The position numbers were made by a program, and so were the translations under genes. A stretch of 9,336 nucleotides of DNA. Source: Anaerolinea thermophila (GTDB lineage Bacteria > Chloroflexota > Anaerolineae > Anaerolineales > DRKV01). The first letter of the stretch is position 1. Every line of letters starts with the position of its first letter. The DNA lies in the NCBI GenBank assembly GCA_020722405.1, contig DYKW01000063.1, forward strand, positions 1 to 9,336, written 5' to 3'. Under the pieces are notes generated by a model. The model ran no database searches. It was not told the DNA's origin and saw nothing but the letters and a program-made list of their open reading frames with translations. Positions 1 to 6,093 of this stretch are shown here, piece by piece.

Positions 1-5
1 AAATA

Positions 6-37
6 GATTTTCATGTCTGGTGGTGAAAATCATTTTT
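6..37 (+). repeat. AT-rich hairpin with T-run at left edge
   Basis: A perfect 8-bp inverted repeat, GATTTTCA (6-13) and TGAAAATC (24-31), encloses a 10-base loop and is followed by TTTTT at 33-37. The layout resembles a weak intrinsic terminator for a plus-strand gene lying left of the window. The stem is AT-rich, so its stability would be low and a chance palindrome cannot be excluded. No gene end is visible to support the terminator reading. Confidence 0.3.
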
Positions 38-59
38 CATGGCGACTTCTCAATATTCT

Positions 60-153
60 GGGGATGAGGGCACACCGTCCCGAAGGTTTGAGCGACACAA
101 CCAGTTTTTCGAGGAAACCTTCACCCTACGGGTACTTCGCGGGACGTTTCCCC
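60..153. other. Nested inverted repeats, possible structured RNA
   Basis: A contiguous left arm CGTCCCGAAGGTTT (76-89) pairs in two blocks. CGTCCCG (76-82) pairs with CGGGACG (140-146), and AAGGTTT (83-89) pairs with AAACCTT (115-121). Between the two right-hand blocks is a small ACCC-TAC-GGGT hairpin (123-133). GGGG at 60-63 and CCCC at 150-153 could close the whole. The fold would be a three-way junction with a 25-base terminal loop (90-114). I do not recognise it as a known riboswitch or small RNA on either strand. It could be a non-coding RNA, a leader of the downstream operon (about 230 bases before the start codon) or a dispersed repeat. Confidence 0.35.
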
Positions 154-171
154 TTATTTTTGAGATGATAC

Positions 172-195
172 TGTAAACATTTACAATCAATTGAT
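172..195. promoter_or_regulatory. Two abutting perfect palindromes, operator-like
   Basis: TGTAAACATTTACA (172-185) is a perfect dyad with 6-bp arms around CA. It is followed without a gap by the perfect palindrome ATCAATTGAT (186-195). Short symmetric AT-rich sites like these often bind dimeric transcription factors, but the regulator cannot be named from the sequence. The sites lie about 190 bases before the start codon at 385. A further TGTAAA half-site occurs at 307-312. Confidence 0.35.
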
Positions 196-199
196 GTGC

Positions 200-290
200 T
201 CTCGCCCATCCCCCCTTCATTCCCCATCCCTCAGGGAAAGGGGGAAAGATGCCCCCACCCCTGGCCTCCCCCAATTTGGGGGAGGGGGGT
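200..290. repeat. C-rich/G-rich intergenic palindromic repeat
   Basis: A strongly skewed tract contains runs of C and then runs of G. Its core is a perfect inverted repeat, CCTCCCCCAA (265-274) and TTGGGGGAGG (276-285), with a single spacer base. Left of this, 208-247 can form an imperfect stem around CCC-TCA-GGG. The composition is unlike the flanking genes and resembles dispersed palindromic repeats seen between genes in many environmental bacteria. The runs of five and six G could also favour G-quadruplex formation. It contains no credible coding sequence. Confidence 0.5.
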
Positions 291-316
291 TACACCAGTA
301 CAAAAGTGTAAATCTA

Positions 317-329
317 TTTCCGACGGAAA
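317..329. promoter_or_regulatory. Operator-like dyad TTTCCG-A-CGGAAA
   Basis: A perfect 6-bp inverted repeat with one central base lies 55 bases before the start codon at 385, where a repressor or activator site would be expected. No clear -35/-10 pair stands out. TTACAC (290-295) and TCTATT (313-318) have a 17-base spacing but match consensus poorly. The regulator is unknown. Confidence 0.3.
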
Positions 330-384
330 GTGAACCATCCCAAGATACGATACTCACAATTCATTTTTTTGGAGGGCTTGTTTT

Positions 385-1290
385 ATGAAACGTGCCGTAA
401 GCATCAGCATTGGTTCATCCAAGCGCGATAAGGCTGTCGAAGTCACCCTACTGGGTGAACAGGTGCGCATCGAACGCATCGGTACCGATGGCGACATGAA
501 AAAAGCCGCTGAACTGTTTCGCGAATTGGACGGGCAAGTAGACGCCTTTGGAGTCGGCGGTGCAGACCTGGGCATCATGGTGGACACCACCTTTTACCCC
601 CTGCGTCCGGTGTGGAAAATGATCAAAGACGTCAAAAACACCCCGGTAGTGGATGGCGCAGGCTTGAAAAACACCCTGGAATATCGCATCGCCGAAGCGC
701 TGGAGGCCGAAATTGGCGATTACCTCAACCAGGTTGGACGGCGGGCTTTTGTTACCACAGGTTCAGACCGCTGGGGCATGGCCTCTTCTTTCGTCAAGGC
801 CGGGTACGAGTGCGTCTTCGGCGACTTGATGTTCGGGCTGGGCATTGGCATTCCTTTCCGCAACCTGGAAACGGTGCGCAAATTTGCCGCCGTGATCGCC
901 CCGATTGTGGGCTACCTGCCCTTCGAGTGGATCTACCCCACCGGTGAGAAGCAAGAGCAACGTATCCCCAAGTGGGGTAAATACTATCAGTGGGCTTCGG
1001 TCATTGCCGGCGACTGCCACTACGTACGTCGTCACATGCCCGACCATCTAAACGGCAAGGTCATCGCCACGAATACCACCACCGAGCACGATGTAGAACT
1101 GTTCAAAAAAGCAGGCGTGAAATACCTGTTGACGGCCACCCCAGTACTGGAAGGTCGTTCCTTCGGCACCAATATGATGGAAGCCGCTTTAATCGCTGTT
1201 TCAGGCAAGAAACGCCCCTTAACGCACGAGGAACTCAACGAAATGCTAAACGAATTGAATATTCGCCCTCAAATTCGGGAGTTGAACTAA
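385..1290 (+). CDS. Conserved protein of unknown function, first gene of operon
   Basis: A 301-residue soluble protein with no signal peptide or membrane segment. The ATG is supported by GGAGGG at 371-376, eight bases upstream. The N-terminus (SISIGSSKRD, residues 6-15) and the region around GVGGADLG (56-63) look like conserved blocks. Residues 121-157 (FVTTGSDRWGMAS, then GLGIGIPF) and 226-265 (VIATNTTTEHDVELFKKAGV, then LEGRSFGTNMMEA) alternate predicted strands and helices, as an alpha/beta nucleotide- or substrate-binding fold would. I recall similar Chloroflexota proteins carrying automated names such as quinate 5-dehydrogenase, but I see neither the catalytic nor the GxGGxx motif of the shikimate/quinate dehydrogenase family, so I do not adopt that name. 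The next gene starts one base after the stop, so the two are almost certainly co-transcribed. The reading frame is confident; the function is unknown. Confidence 0.85.
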   Translation: MKRAVSISIGSSKRDKAVEVTLLGEQVRIERIGTDGDMKKAAELFRELDGQVDAFGVGGADLGIMVDTTFYPLRPVWKMIKDVKNTPVVDGAGLKNTLEYRIAEALEAEIGDYLNQVGRRAFVTTGSDRWGMASSFVKAGYECVFGDLMFGLGIGIPFRNLETVRKFAAVIAPIVGYLPFEWIYPTGEKQEQRIPKWGKYYQWASVIAGDCHYVRRHMPDHLNGKVIATNTTTEHDVELFKKAGVKYLLTATPVLEGRSFGTNMMEAALIAVSGKKRPLTHEELNEMLNELNIRPQIRELN

Positions 1291-1291
1291 T

Positions 1292-2065
1292 ATGGATGCA
1301 ATCGTCCTGGCAGGTGGTGTTCCAAAGCCGGAGACCCCTCTCTACGAGGAGGCTCAAGGGCAACCCAAGGCGTTGTTGGATGTCGCCGGGCAGCCGATGA
1401 TACAGTGGGTACTGGACGCGCTGAACGGGGCAGCCAGCGTAGATCACATTATCGTTGTGGGGCTATCACAAGACGCACCCATTCACAGCAAAAAACCGCT
1501 GCACTTCATCCCCCCCCAAGGACACATGGTAAAGAATATCATGGCCGGGTCAGATTTTCTCTTGCAGCGCAATCCCCAGGCCGACCTGGCGTTTGTGGTT
1601 TCTGCCGATATTCCGGCCATCACAGCGCCAATGGTGGATTGGCTGGCCGCGCAGGTGACACCAGGGAAAGTGGATGCCTGTTATACCGTCGTGCAGCGTG
1701 AGGTGATGGAAAAACGTTATCCCACTTCCCGGCGCACATACACCCATCTGAAAGACATCACGGTATGCGGCGGCGACATCAACATCTTCCGGCCGGCCCT
1801 GGCACACACAAATATCGATTTCTGGGATCGGGTCATCGAAGCCCGCAAAAACGTCTTCAAGCAGGCTTCACTGGTCGGCTATGATACTCTGTTGTTGCTA
1901 CTCTTGCACCAATTGACCTTGAAAGCCGCTCTCGACAGAGTGTGCAAACGTTTAAAAATTCGCGGCCAGGCCATTATCAGCCCCTATGCTGAAATGGGGA
2001 TGGATGTAGACAAGCCTTTCCAACTGGAAATCATTCGCGCCGATCTAGAAGCCCGTCGAGCATGA
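1292..2065 (+). CDS. NTP transferase-domain protein (MobA/IspD-like nucleotidyltransferase)
   Basis: A 257-residue cytosolic protein of the GT-A-like nucleotidyltransferase superfamily, which transfers an NMP group from an NTP to a phosphorylated or alcohol acceptor. Residues 1-9 (MDAIVLAGG) and PKALL (25-29, Lys26) form the nucleotide-binding signature. SADIP (104-108, Asp106) supplies a metal-binding aspartate, and MGMDVDKPFQLE (235-246) resembles the second acidic motif of the family. The C-terminal part (about 185-257) carries a hydrophobic leucine-rich helix near 200-212. The exact acceptor cannot be read: MobA, IspD, GlmU and sugar-1-phosphate enzymes share these motifs, and the length fits several. 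GGGAG at 1277-1281 lies inside the preceding gene's end. The stop overlaps the next start as ATGA, so translation is probably coupled. Confidence 0.85.
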   Translation: MDAIVLAGGVPKPETPLYEEAQGQPKALLDVAGQPMIQWVLDALNGAASVDHIIVVGLSQDAPIHSKKPLHFIPPQGHMVKNIMAGSDFLLQRNPQADLAFVVSADIPAITAPMVDWLAAQVTPGKVDACYTVVQREVMEKRYPTSRRTYTHLKDITVCGGDINIFRPALAHTNIDFWDRVIEARKNVFKQASLVGYDTLLLLLLHQLTLKAALDRVCKRLKIRGQAIISPYAEMGMDVDKPFQLEIIRADLEARRA

Positions 2066-2577
2066 ATCTGCAAACGTTACTGGCACGCGATGCCGAGATT
2101 TCGGCCCGTATGCGCATTGCTGAGCAGCCGGGAAAACTGCACACCCTGGCTGCACTGCTGGCGCATTCCGGGGACTCGTGGTTTTGGGGGCTGGGGCTTG
2201 CGCTCCTGGCATTTCTGCGCCCTGGCTTCTGGCGCACGTGGGCACTTACGTTGCTGGCCGTCATCGTGGTGGCTGCCGCGCTGGTGCTAATTATCAAATT
2301 CCGCGTGCGCCGCAGGCGTCCAGAAGGTGAATGGGGGAAAATTTACCGCAGCACAGACCCCCATTCTTTCCCCTCCGGTCATGCAGTACGCGCCGTCATG
2401 CTGGCAGTACTCGCCCTGGGCATTGGCCCGTTTTGGTTGGGCGTACTGCTGGCCATCTGGGCGCCATTGGTGGCGCTGGCGCGTGTTGCCATGGGCGTAC
2501 ATTACCTATCTGACGTCCTCGCCGGGGGCGTGCTTGGGCTACTCATCGGGCTGGTTGCGCTCGCAATATTGCAGTAA
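2062..2577 (+). CDS. PAP2-family membrane phosphatase
   Basis: A 171-residue integral membrane protein with the full PAP2 (type 2 phosphatidic acid phosphatase) signature. The first motif is KX6RP (Lys79, Arg86-Pro87), the second is PSGH (104-107) and the third is R-X5-H-X3-D (Arg141, His147, Asp151). His107, His147 and Asp151 are the expected catalytic residues. Hydrophobic segments lie near residues 40-52, 57-78, 108-138 and 152-170. The protein is shorter than PgpB-type enzymes but typical of small bacterial PAP2 proteins. It would dephosphorylate a lipid phosphate or diphosphate (undecaprenyl diphosphate, phosphatidate or similar) at the membrane. The start overlaps the previous stop by four bases (ATGA), which suggests translational coupling to the nucleotidyltransferase. 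The pairing hints at lipid headgroup or polyprenyl metabolism, but this is inference. Confidence 0.9.
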   Translation: MNLQTLLARDAEISARMRIAEQPGKLHTLAALLAHSGDSWFWGLGLALLAFLRPGFWRTWALTLLAVIVVAAALVLIIKFRVRRRRPEGEWGKIYRSTDPHSFPSGHAVRAVMLAVLALGIGPFWLGVLLAIWAPLVALARVAMGVHYLSDVLAGGVLGLLIGLVALAILQ

Positions 2578-2688
2578 GCGTGGACGGTAGACTGTAGATA
2601 ACCTCGTTCGCCGACCCCCTAACCACCTGATGACTTGACCAAAAACAACTTCGCATTTGGGGTGTTGATTTTTCAGCGTCGAAGATGC

Positions 2689-2935
2689 AACGCAAAGACG
2701 CTAGGGCGCAAAGAAAACACGTCTCCGAGCCAAAACTAAGACATATCGCTTTTTAGAGTTTTTATGCGCATGGTCAAAAGGGTAGATGAGGGCAGTGCCC
2801 TCGCCTACCCGGCAACCGTCACGCCGCATATCCAACGGCTTGGTCGTCAGAGCAATGCCCTCGCGCACGCCAGATATTAGAGCTTTGAAAAGCCCTAGAC
2901 ATAGAAAGGCCTTGGCGTCTTCGCGACTTTGCGTT
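2689..2935. repeat. Inverted-repeat-bounded non-coding element
   Basis: Two 25-base arms in inverted orientation bound this segment: 2689-2713 (starting AACGCAAAGACGC) and 2911-2935 (whose reverse complement starts AACGCAAAGTCGC). They match at 20 of 25 positions. The interior (about 197 bases) has no convincing gene. The arm sequence resembles the sub-terminal AACGCAGAGA blocks of the GxxExxY-bearing insertion at 6102-6550, and AACGCAAAG also recurs at 6560-6568. I see no direct repeat flanking the arms, so it may be old, truncated, or a different repeat class. Confidence 0.5.
2780..2810. repeat. Strong hairpin repeat (GGGTAG...CTACCC)
   Basis: GGGTAG (2780-2785) pairs with CTACCC (2805-2810), and GAGGGC (2788-2793) with GCCCTC (2797-2802), leaving a two-by-two internal loop and a three-base AGT loop. 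A partial second copy, AGCAATGCCCTCGC (2851-2864), matches 2791-2804 at 12 of 14 positions. No T-run follows on the plus strand, so it is not a classical terminator in that direction. It looks like a dispersed palindromic repeat. Confidence 0.55.
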
Positions 2936-2950
2936 AAGGTTCTGCGGACG

Positions 2951-2982
2951 AAAAGTAAGGCGGGTTTTGAACCCGCCCTTAC
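2951..2982 (-). terminator. Probable intrinsic terminator of the recO operon (repeat-like hairpin)
   Basis: GTAAGGCGGGTT (2955-2966) pairs with AACCCGCCCTTAC (2970-2982), with one bulged base and a three-base loop. Read on the minus strand, the GC-rich stem is followed at once by TTTT (2951-2954 on the plus strand are AAAA). It lies about 48 bases beyond the recO stop codon, a suitable place for transcription to end. The GGCGGGTT/AACCCGCC palindrome also resembles a dispersed intergenic repeat, so the terminator role may be secondary. Confidence 0.5.
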
Positions 2983-3029
2983 TACCCGACGGCATGGGAG
3001 GCCGCATCTGCTGACCCCTGAGCACCCGC

Positions 3030-3791
3030 CTACTTCCTCACCTTGCGTAAAAAAGCCGGGCTGTTCAAACTGCGTTCCAACAGGGAGGTCAAGTAATGCT
3101 CCATGAGCGTTTCCATTTCGCGCCAAACTTCTGGGGTAGGGTTTGCGCGGCGAGCGTCTTCGTACTTGCTACGTTGAAAATGCCGTAAAAATCGCAAGGC
3201 ATCCACGGAGACCGGGTATAGTGTGCCACTATCAGGGGGATGTGAACGTGGACAAACCATGCCGCCATGTTGCACAGAAAAAAACTGGTCTTCGGGTTCG
3301 ATTTGCTTGCCACACAAAACACACTCGAACAACTGCGGCCGAAACCCCACGCTGTCCAACAAACGCAACTCATAGTAACGCAACACCAACGCAGGCGCTT
3401 CGCCACGCGACAAGCGCTCTAAGGCATGCTGGGTAAGACGATATAACGAAGCATTCTCCCCCTCTTCATAAGTGAAACGGTCGAGCAACTCTACGAGGTA
3501 GGAGGCTTGCCCCAAACGTTCCAGGTCGCTGCGCAACGGCAGGTAAGCATCCAACGTTTCTGCCTGGGTCAAGATATAAAACGTGCGACCGCGCGCCAAC
3601 AAAATATGTGTACGCATAAAGGGCTCCAGGTGCCCGGCTTTACGCGAGGTAATCTTGCGTACACCCTTTGCCAAGACCTGCACCTTGCCCAGATGCAGGG
3701 TATACAATCGCAGCAGGCGATCTGTTTCTCCGTAATCTTTATGCGTCAGGACAATTGCCTCGGTGCGGATGCTGCGCGGTGGTTTATTCAT
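3030..3791 (-). CDS. recO: DNA repair protein RecO
   Basis: A 253-residue protein matching RecO in length and layout. RecO loads RecA onto SSB-coated single-stranded DNA together with RecR (RecFOR pathway) and anneals complementary strands. The N-terminal OB-fold region shows the usual opening (RTEAIVLTHKDYGETDRLLRLYT, residues 9-31, then GKVQVLAKGVRK). A helical middle follows, and a zinc-finger-like segment begins at Cys157-X2-Cys160-Gly and continues with GGMVC (Cys180). The expected fourth cysteine is absent: the sequence reads CPRSH, so His184 may be the fourth ligand or the site may be degenerate. The ATG overlaps the stop of the upstream transporter gene as ATGA (3788-3791) with no good ribosome binding site, which suggests translational coupling. 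It is the last gene of the amrB-transporter-recO operon. Confidence 0.93.
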   Translation of the reverse strand: MNKPPRSIRTEAIVLTHKDYGETDRLLRLYTLHLGKVQVLAKGVRKITSRKAGHLEPFMRTHILLARGRTFYILTQAETLDAYLPLRSDLERLGQASYLVELLDRFTYEEGENASLYRLTQHALERLSRGEAPALVLRYYELRLLDSVGFRPQLFECVLCGKQIEPEDQFFSVQHGGMVCPRSHPPDSGTLYPVSVDALRFLRHFQRSKYEDARRANPTPEVWREMETLMEHYLTSLLERSLNSPAFLRKVRK

Positions 3792-5104
3792 GTATCCAGG
3801 CGACGTAACAACACCTTCGAAATGCGTAACCCGTCCATTTCCTTGACTTCCAGGTGGACACCATTGACATCAACACTGTCTCCAATTTTAGGGATGCGCT
3901 CCAACCGTCCAAGCAGATACCCTGCAATCGTGTTGTAGTTCGGATCTTCAAGGTTCAGATCGAGTTCATCGTTAACGTCCTCAATCAAGGTCAGACCGTC
4001 AATCAGCATTTGACCATCAGACAGCACTTGAATCTCGGGGGTCTCCTCATCAAATGGGCCGCTGACCTCTCCGAGAATCTCTTCTACCAGGTCTTCCAAC
4101 GTCACCAACCCGGCCGTACCGCCATATTCATCCAAAACAATGGCAATGTGCTGGCGGCGGTTACGAAATTCACGCAGCAAATGGTTAACCGGAATGGAAC
4201 GCGGTACAAACAAGGTTTCGCGCGCCAGGTCACGGGCTGTACAATGCTGCTTCTCAGGATTTTGCATGGCAACGATCACGTCACGGGCGTGTAGAATGCC
4301 GATGATTTGGTCCAGGTTCTCCTCGTAAACAGGGAATTTCGTATATGGGCTTTGTAGCATTACCTGGACAGTATCTTGCAACGAGGCATTCGCATCCACG
4401 GCAATTACCTCAGTGCGTGGGATCATCACTTGCTCACTGAGCAAGCCCCCAAAATCAAACAAGGCATGCAACATTTCCCCCTCATCACGCGCCATCATGC
4501 CGCTCTCGGCACTGGCTTCTACCAACATCTTAAGTTCTTCTACCGAGTGCACCAACTCGTGCCCGGAGGCAGGTTGAATCCCCACCAGGCGCAACAACAT
4601 GTTCCCGGTACCGTTCAACGCCCAGATAGCAGGTTTGAAAATGACTTCCGTCCACAGTGTAGGGAGCGCCACCACCAGTGAAGCGGCTTCCGGATTTTGC
4701 AGCGCAATGGATTTTGGCGCTAATTCACCGGCTACTACATGCAAGAAAGTGATAATCGCAAAAGAAATGCCGGCTGCAATGCTATGCGAAACCTCGCTTT
4801 GAATGTTTAGCGGGAAAAGGCGCACTACCGGTTCCAAAAAATGCGAAAGCGCCGGTTCTCCTATCCAACCTAGTCCCAGACTGGCAAGCGTGATGCCAAG
4901 TTGCGTAGCCGCAATAACGGCATCAGGCCTTTCAAGTACCTCTTGAACGGAGTGTGCCCTCGGATTGCCTTGTGCTACCAGTTCAGCGATACGCGTTCGT
5001 CGCACACTCACCAATGCAAATTCTGCAGTTACAAAAAAACCATTCATGCCAACCAGAAGAAGCACTAAAATCAGTTTGAAGATATCTGCCCAGAAAGTTT
5101 CCAT
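3788..5104 (-). CDS. CNNM/CorC-type transporter protein (hemolysin family, DUF21-CBS-CorC)
   Basis: A 438-residue membrane protein with the three-part architecture of the CNNM/MpfA/CorC family, whose members are implicated in magnesium or other divalent-cation export. The N-terminal membrane domain (about 1-190) has hydrophobic stretches near 9-28, 64-84, 108-126 and 139-162, and carries the GELAPKSIAL motif (126-135) typical of the family. A pair of CBS domains follows (about 205-345), with MIPRTEV (227-233) and DEYGGTAGLVTLEDLVEEILGE (325-346). A CorC/HlyC C-terminal domain (about 355-435) ends the protein. The older name hemolysin is historical; no toxin activity should be inferred. The gene starts six bases after the amrB stop, without a clear Shine-Dalgarno sequence, and overlaps recO by four bases, so expression is probably operon-coupled. 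Confidence 0.92.
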   Translation of the reverse strand: METFWADIFKLILVLLLVGMNGFFVTAEFALVSVRRTRIAELVAQGNPRAHSVQEVLERPDAVIAATQLGITLASLGLGWIGEPALSHFLEPVVRLFPLNIQSEVSHSIAAGISFAIITFLHVVAGELAPKSIALQNPEAASLVVALPTLWTEVIFKPAIWALNGTGNMLLRLVGIQPASGHELVHSVEELKMLVEASAESGMMARDEGEMLHALFDFGGLLSEQVMIPRTEVIAVDANASLQDTVQVMLQSPYTKFPVYEENLDQIIGILHARDVIVAMQNPEKQHCTARDLARETLFVPRSIPVNHLLREFRNRRQHIAIVLDEYGGTAGLVTLEDLVEEILGEVSGPFDEETPEIQVLSDGQMLIDGLTLIEDVNDELDLNLEDPNYNTIAGYLLGRLERIPKIGDSVDVNGVHLEVKEMDGLRISKVLLRRLDT

Positions 5105-5110
5105 AATTTT

Positions 5111-5953
5111 TTACTTGACGAACACAGCCGCGCCGTATCCTACCACGCGGTCGAAATCTCCGGTTACATCCCCGGAGGTTGCATACCGCAGGATGCGCGC
5201 ATGGGTAGCGCCCAATGCGAGACAAGCCCACATCACAGTGGCCAGCGCGCCGCGCCCACAAGCGAATCCTTTGCCTTCCTCCTCGGCTTTCAGAACCGCC
5301 AACGGATCAAAATCCGCCACCCGGCGCAACATCTCTTCATCCAAGCGCCGGGCGTTATTCTGGGTATAGAAGTGCGATAAATCCGTGCTGGCAACCAACA
5401 AAGCCGAAGTATCGCTGAGCACATCGGCTAAAGCAGTTCCCAACGCTTGCAACACGCCGGGATCATGCTCCCGCACCATCAGCGGCAACAAGTCAAAAGG
5501 TGCGCCCAATACATGTTGCAAGAAAGGCAATTCGATTTCCAGGGAATGCTCAGGATCGTGCCCCACAGGCGTCAACCCTTGCCCTACATGCGCCTGCAAC
5601 GCCTCATCCAGCGCCACGATTCGCTGACGATCAATCGGAATCTCGCCCAACGGCGTCAAATAGGCGCGATGAGAACTGGTCAACAGCGGATAAGGATAGG
5701 GGTAATGCATCGGAGAAACCACCGCGACCGGCGAGGGGTTTGCCCCTTGCACCGCTGCAAAAGCGTAGGCTGCCACCGGGCCAGAATATAGATATCCGGC
5801 ATGGGGCACCATAATGCCCACCACCTCCCCCTCGATCTTCGGCAAAGTGACTGGCTCCAAATACTTGTCGAGATCGTGCCGCAAGATATCAGCCCGTCCC
5901 GGATACCATTGCCCGGCAATGGGAGACGGACGCACGCTAGATTGAAATTGCAT
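5111..5953 (-). CDS. amrB: AmmeMemoRadiSam system protein B (Memo family)
   Basis: A 280-residue Memo-like protein related to extradiol dioxygenases (LigB fold). The start at 5953 is chosen over an in-frame ATG at 5986 because AGGAGG (5960-5965 in complement) sits six bases upstream and the family opening (VRPSPIAGQWYPG, residues 7-19) begins just after it. Probable metal ligands are His51 in PHAGYLYSG, His83 in SPMHYPY and Cys232 in ACGRGA, matching the two His and one Cys of human MEMO1. HDPEHSLEIELPFLQ (132-146) and STDLSHF (189-195) are also characteristic. In prokaryotes Memo proteins often co-occur with AMMECR1-like and radical-SAM proteins, but neither partner is in this window. Here it leads an operon with a cation-transporter-like gene and recO. 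The biochemical activity is not established; redox metal handling is one proposal for the human protein. Confidence 0.92.
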   Translation of the reverse strand: MQFQSSVRPSPIAGQWYPGRADILRHDLDKYLEPVTLPKIEGEVVGIMVPHAGYLYSGPVAAYAFAAVQGANPSPVAVVSPMHYPYPYPLLTSSHRAYLTPLGEIPIDRQRIVALDEALQAHVGQGLTPVGHDPEHSLEIELPFLQHVLGAPFDLLPLMVREHDPGVLQALGTALADVLSDTSALLVASTDLSHFYTQNNARRLDEEMLRRVADFDPLAVLKAEEEGKGFACGRGALATVMWACLALGATHARILRYATSGDVTGDFDRVVGYGAAVFVK

Positions 5954-5959
5954 GACCAA

Positions 5960-5975
5960 CCTCCTGTTTCGAAAC
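5960..5975 (-). promoter_or_regulatory. amrB ribosome binding site with adjacent palindrome
   Basis: CCTCCT (5960-5965) is AGGAGG on the minus strand, six bases before the ATG at 5953, and decides that start. Directly beside it lies the perfect palindrome GTTTCGAAAC (5966-5975), placed where a bound protein or RNA structure could affect translation or transcript onset. The functional role of the palindrome is speculative. Confidence 0.6.
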
Positions 5976-6068
5976 TTGCAAAGCACACTTGCCCACAGGC
6001 ATCTGCCAAAACTCTTTTAGATGGCTTTCAGGGGACTTCCGGTGTACATCAGGAAAATGGTTGCTCTC

Positions 6069-6077
6069 ATTCTAGCA
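6069..6077 (-). promoter_or_regulatory. Candidate extended -10 promoter of the amrB operon
   Basis: On the minus strand the sequence reads TGCTAGAAT, an extended -10 element (TGn followed by a hexamer matching TATAAT at five of six positions). No good -35 hexamer is seen at the usual spacing, which is acceptable for extended -10 promoters. It lies about 115 bases before the amrB start and about 20 bases from the edge of the mobile insertion. This rests on motif matching only. Confidence 0.3.
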
Positions 6078-6093
6078 CAAGTTCACGTGTAAT

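Larger units (their letters stand above)
2578..3029. other. Convergent intergenic region filled with palindromic repeats
   Basis: This 452-base gap separates the plus-strand operon from the minus-strand recO operon. It holds no credible gene: open frames here, such as 2786-3106, run through the repeats and show no family features or ribosome binding site. It contains a weak hairpin with a T-run at 2640-2673 (AAAAACAAC against GTTGATTTTT), an inverted-repeat pair at 2689-2935, a strong hairpin at 2780-2810 and another at 2955-2982. The composition suggests accumulated repeat debris. Confidence 0.6.

Noticed and set aside
60..153. Assignment of the nested stems to a known riboswitch (cobalamin, TPP, SAM, c-di-GMP, FMN)
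   Set aside because: None of the conserved core sequences of these classes that I can recall is present on either strand.
2689..2935. CRISPR array or tandem repeats
   Set aside because: The repeats are inverted and few, with no regular spacer-repeat periodicity anywhere in the window.
2786..3106. Plus-strand frame of 106 codons and minus-strand frame of 141 codons (2701-3126) in the convergent gap
   Set aside because: Both run through palindromic repeats and into the recO 3' end, lack ribosome binding sites and resemble no known protein.
5953..5986. Upstream ATG for amrB at 5986
   Set aside because: The AGGAGG sequence lies between it and the ATG at 5953, and the family N-terminus starts at the latter.
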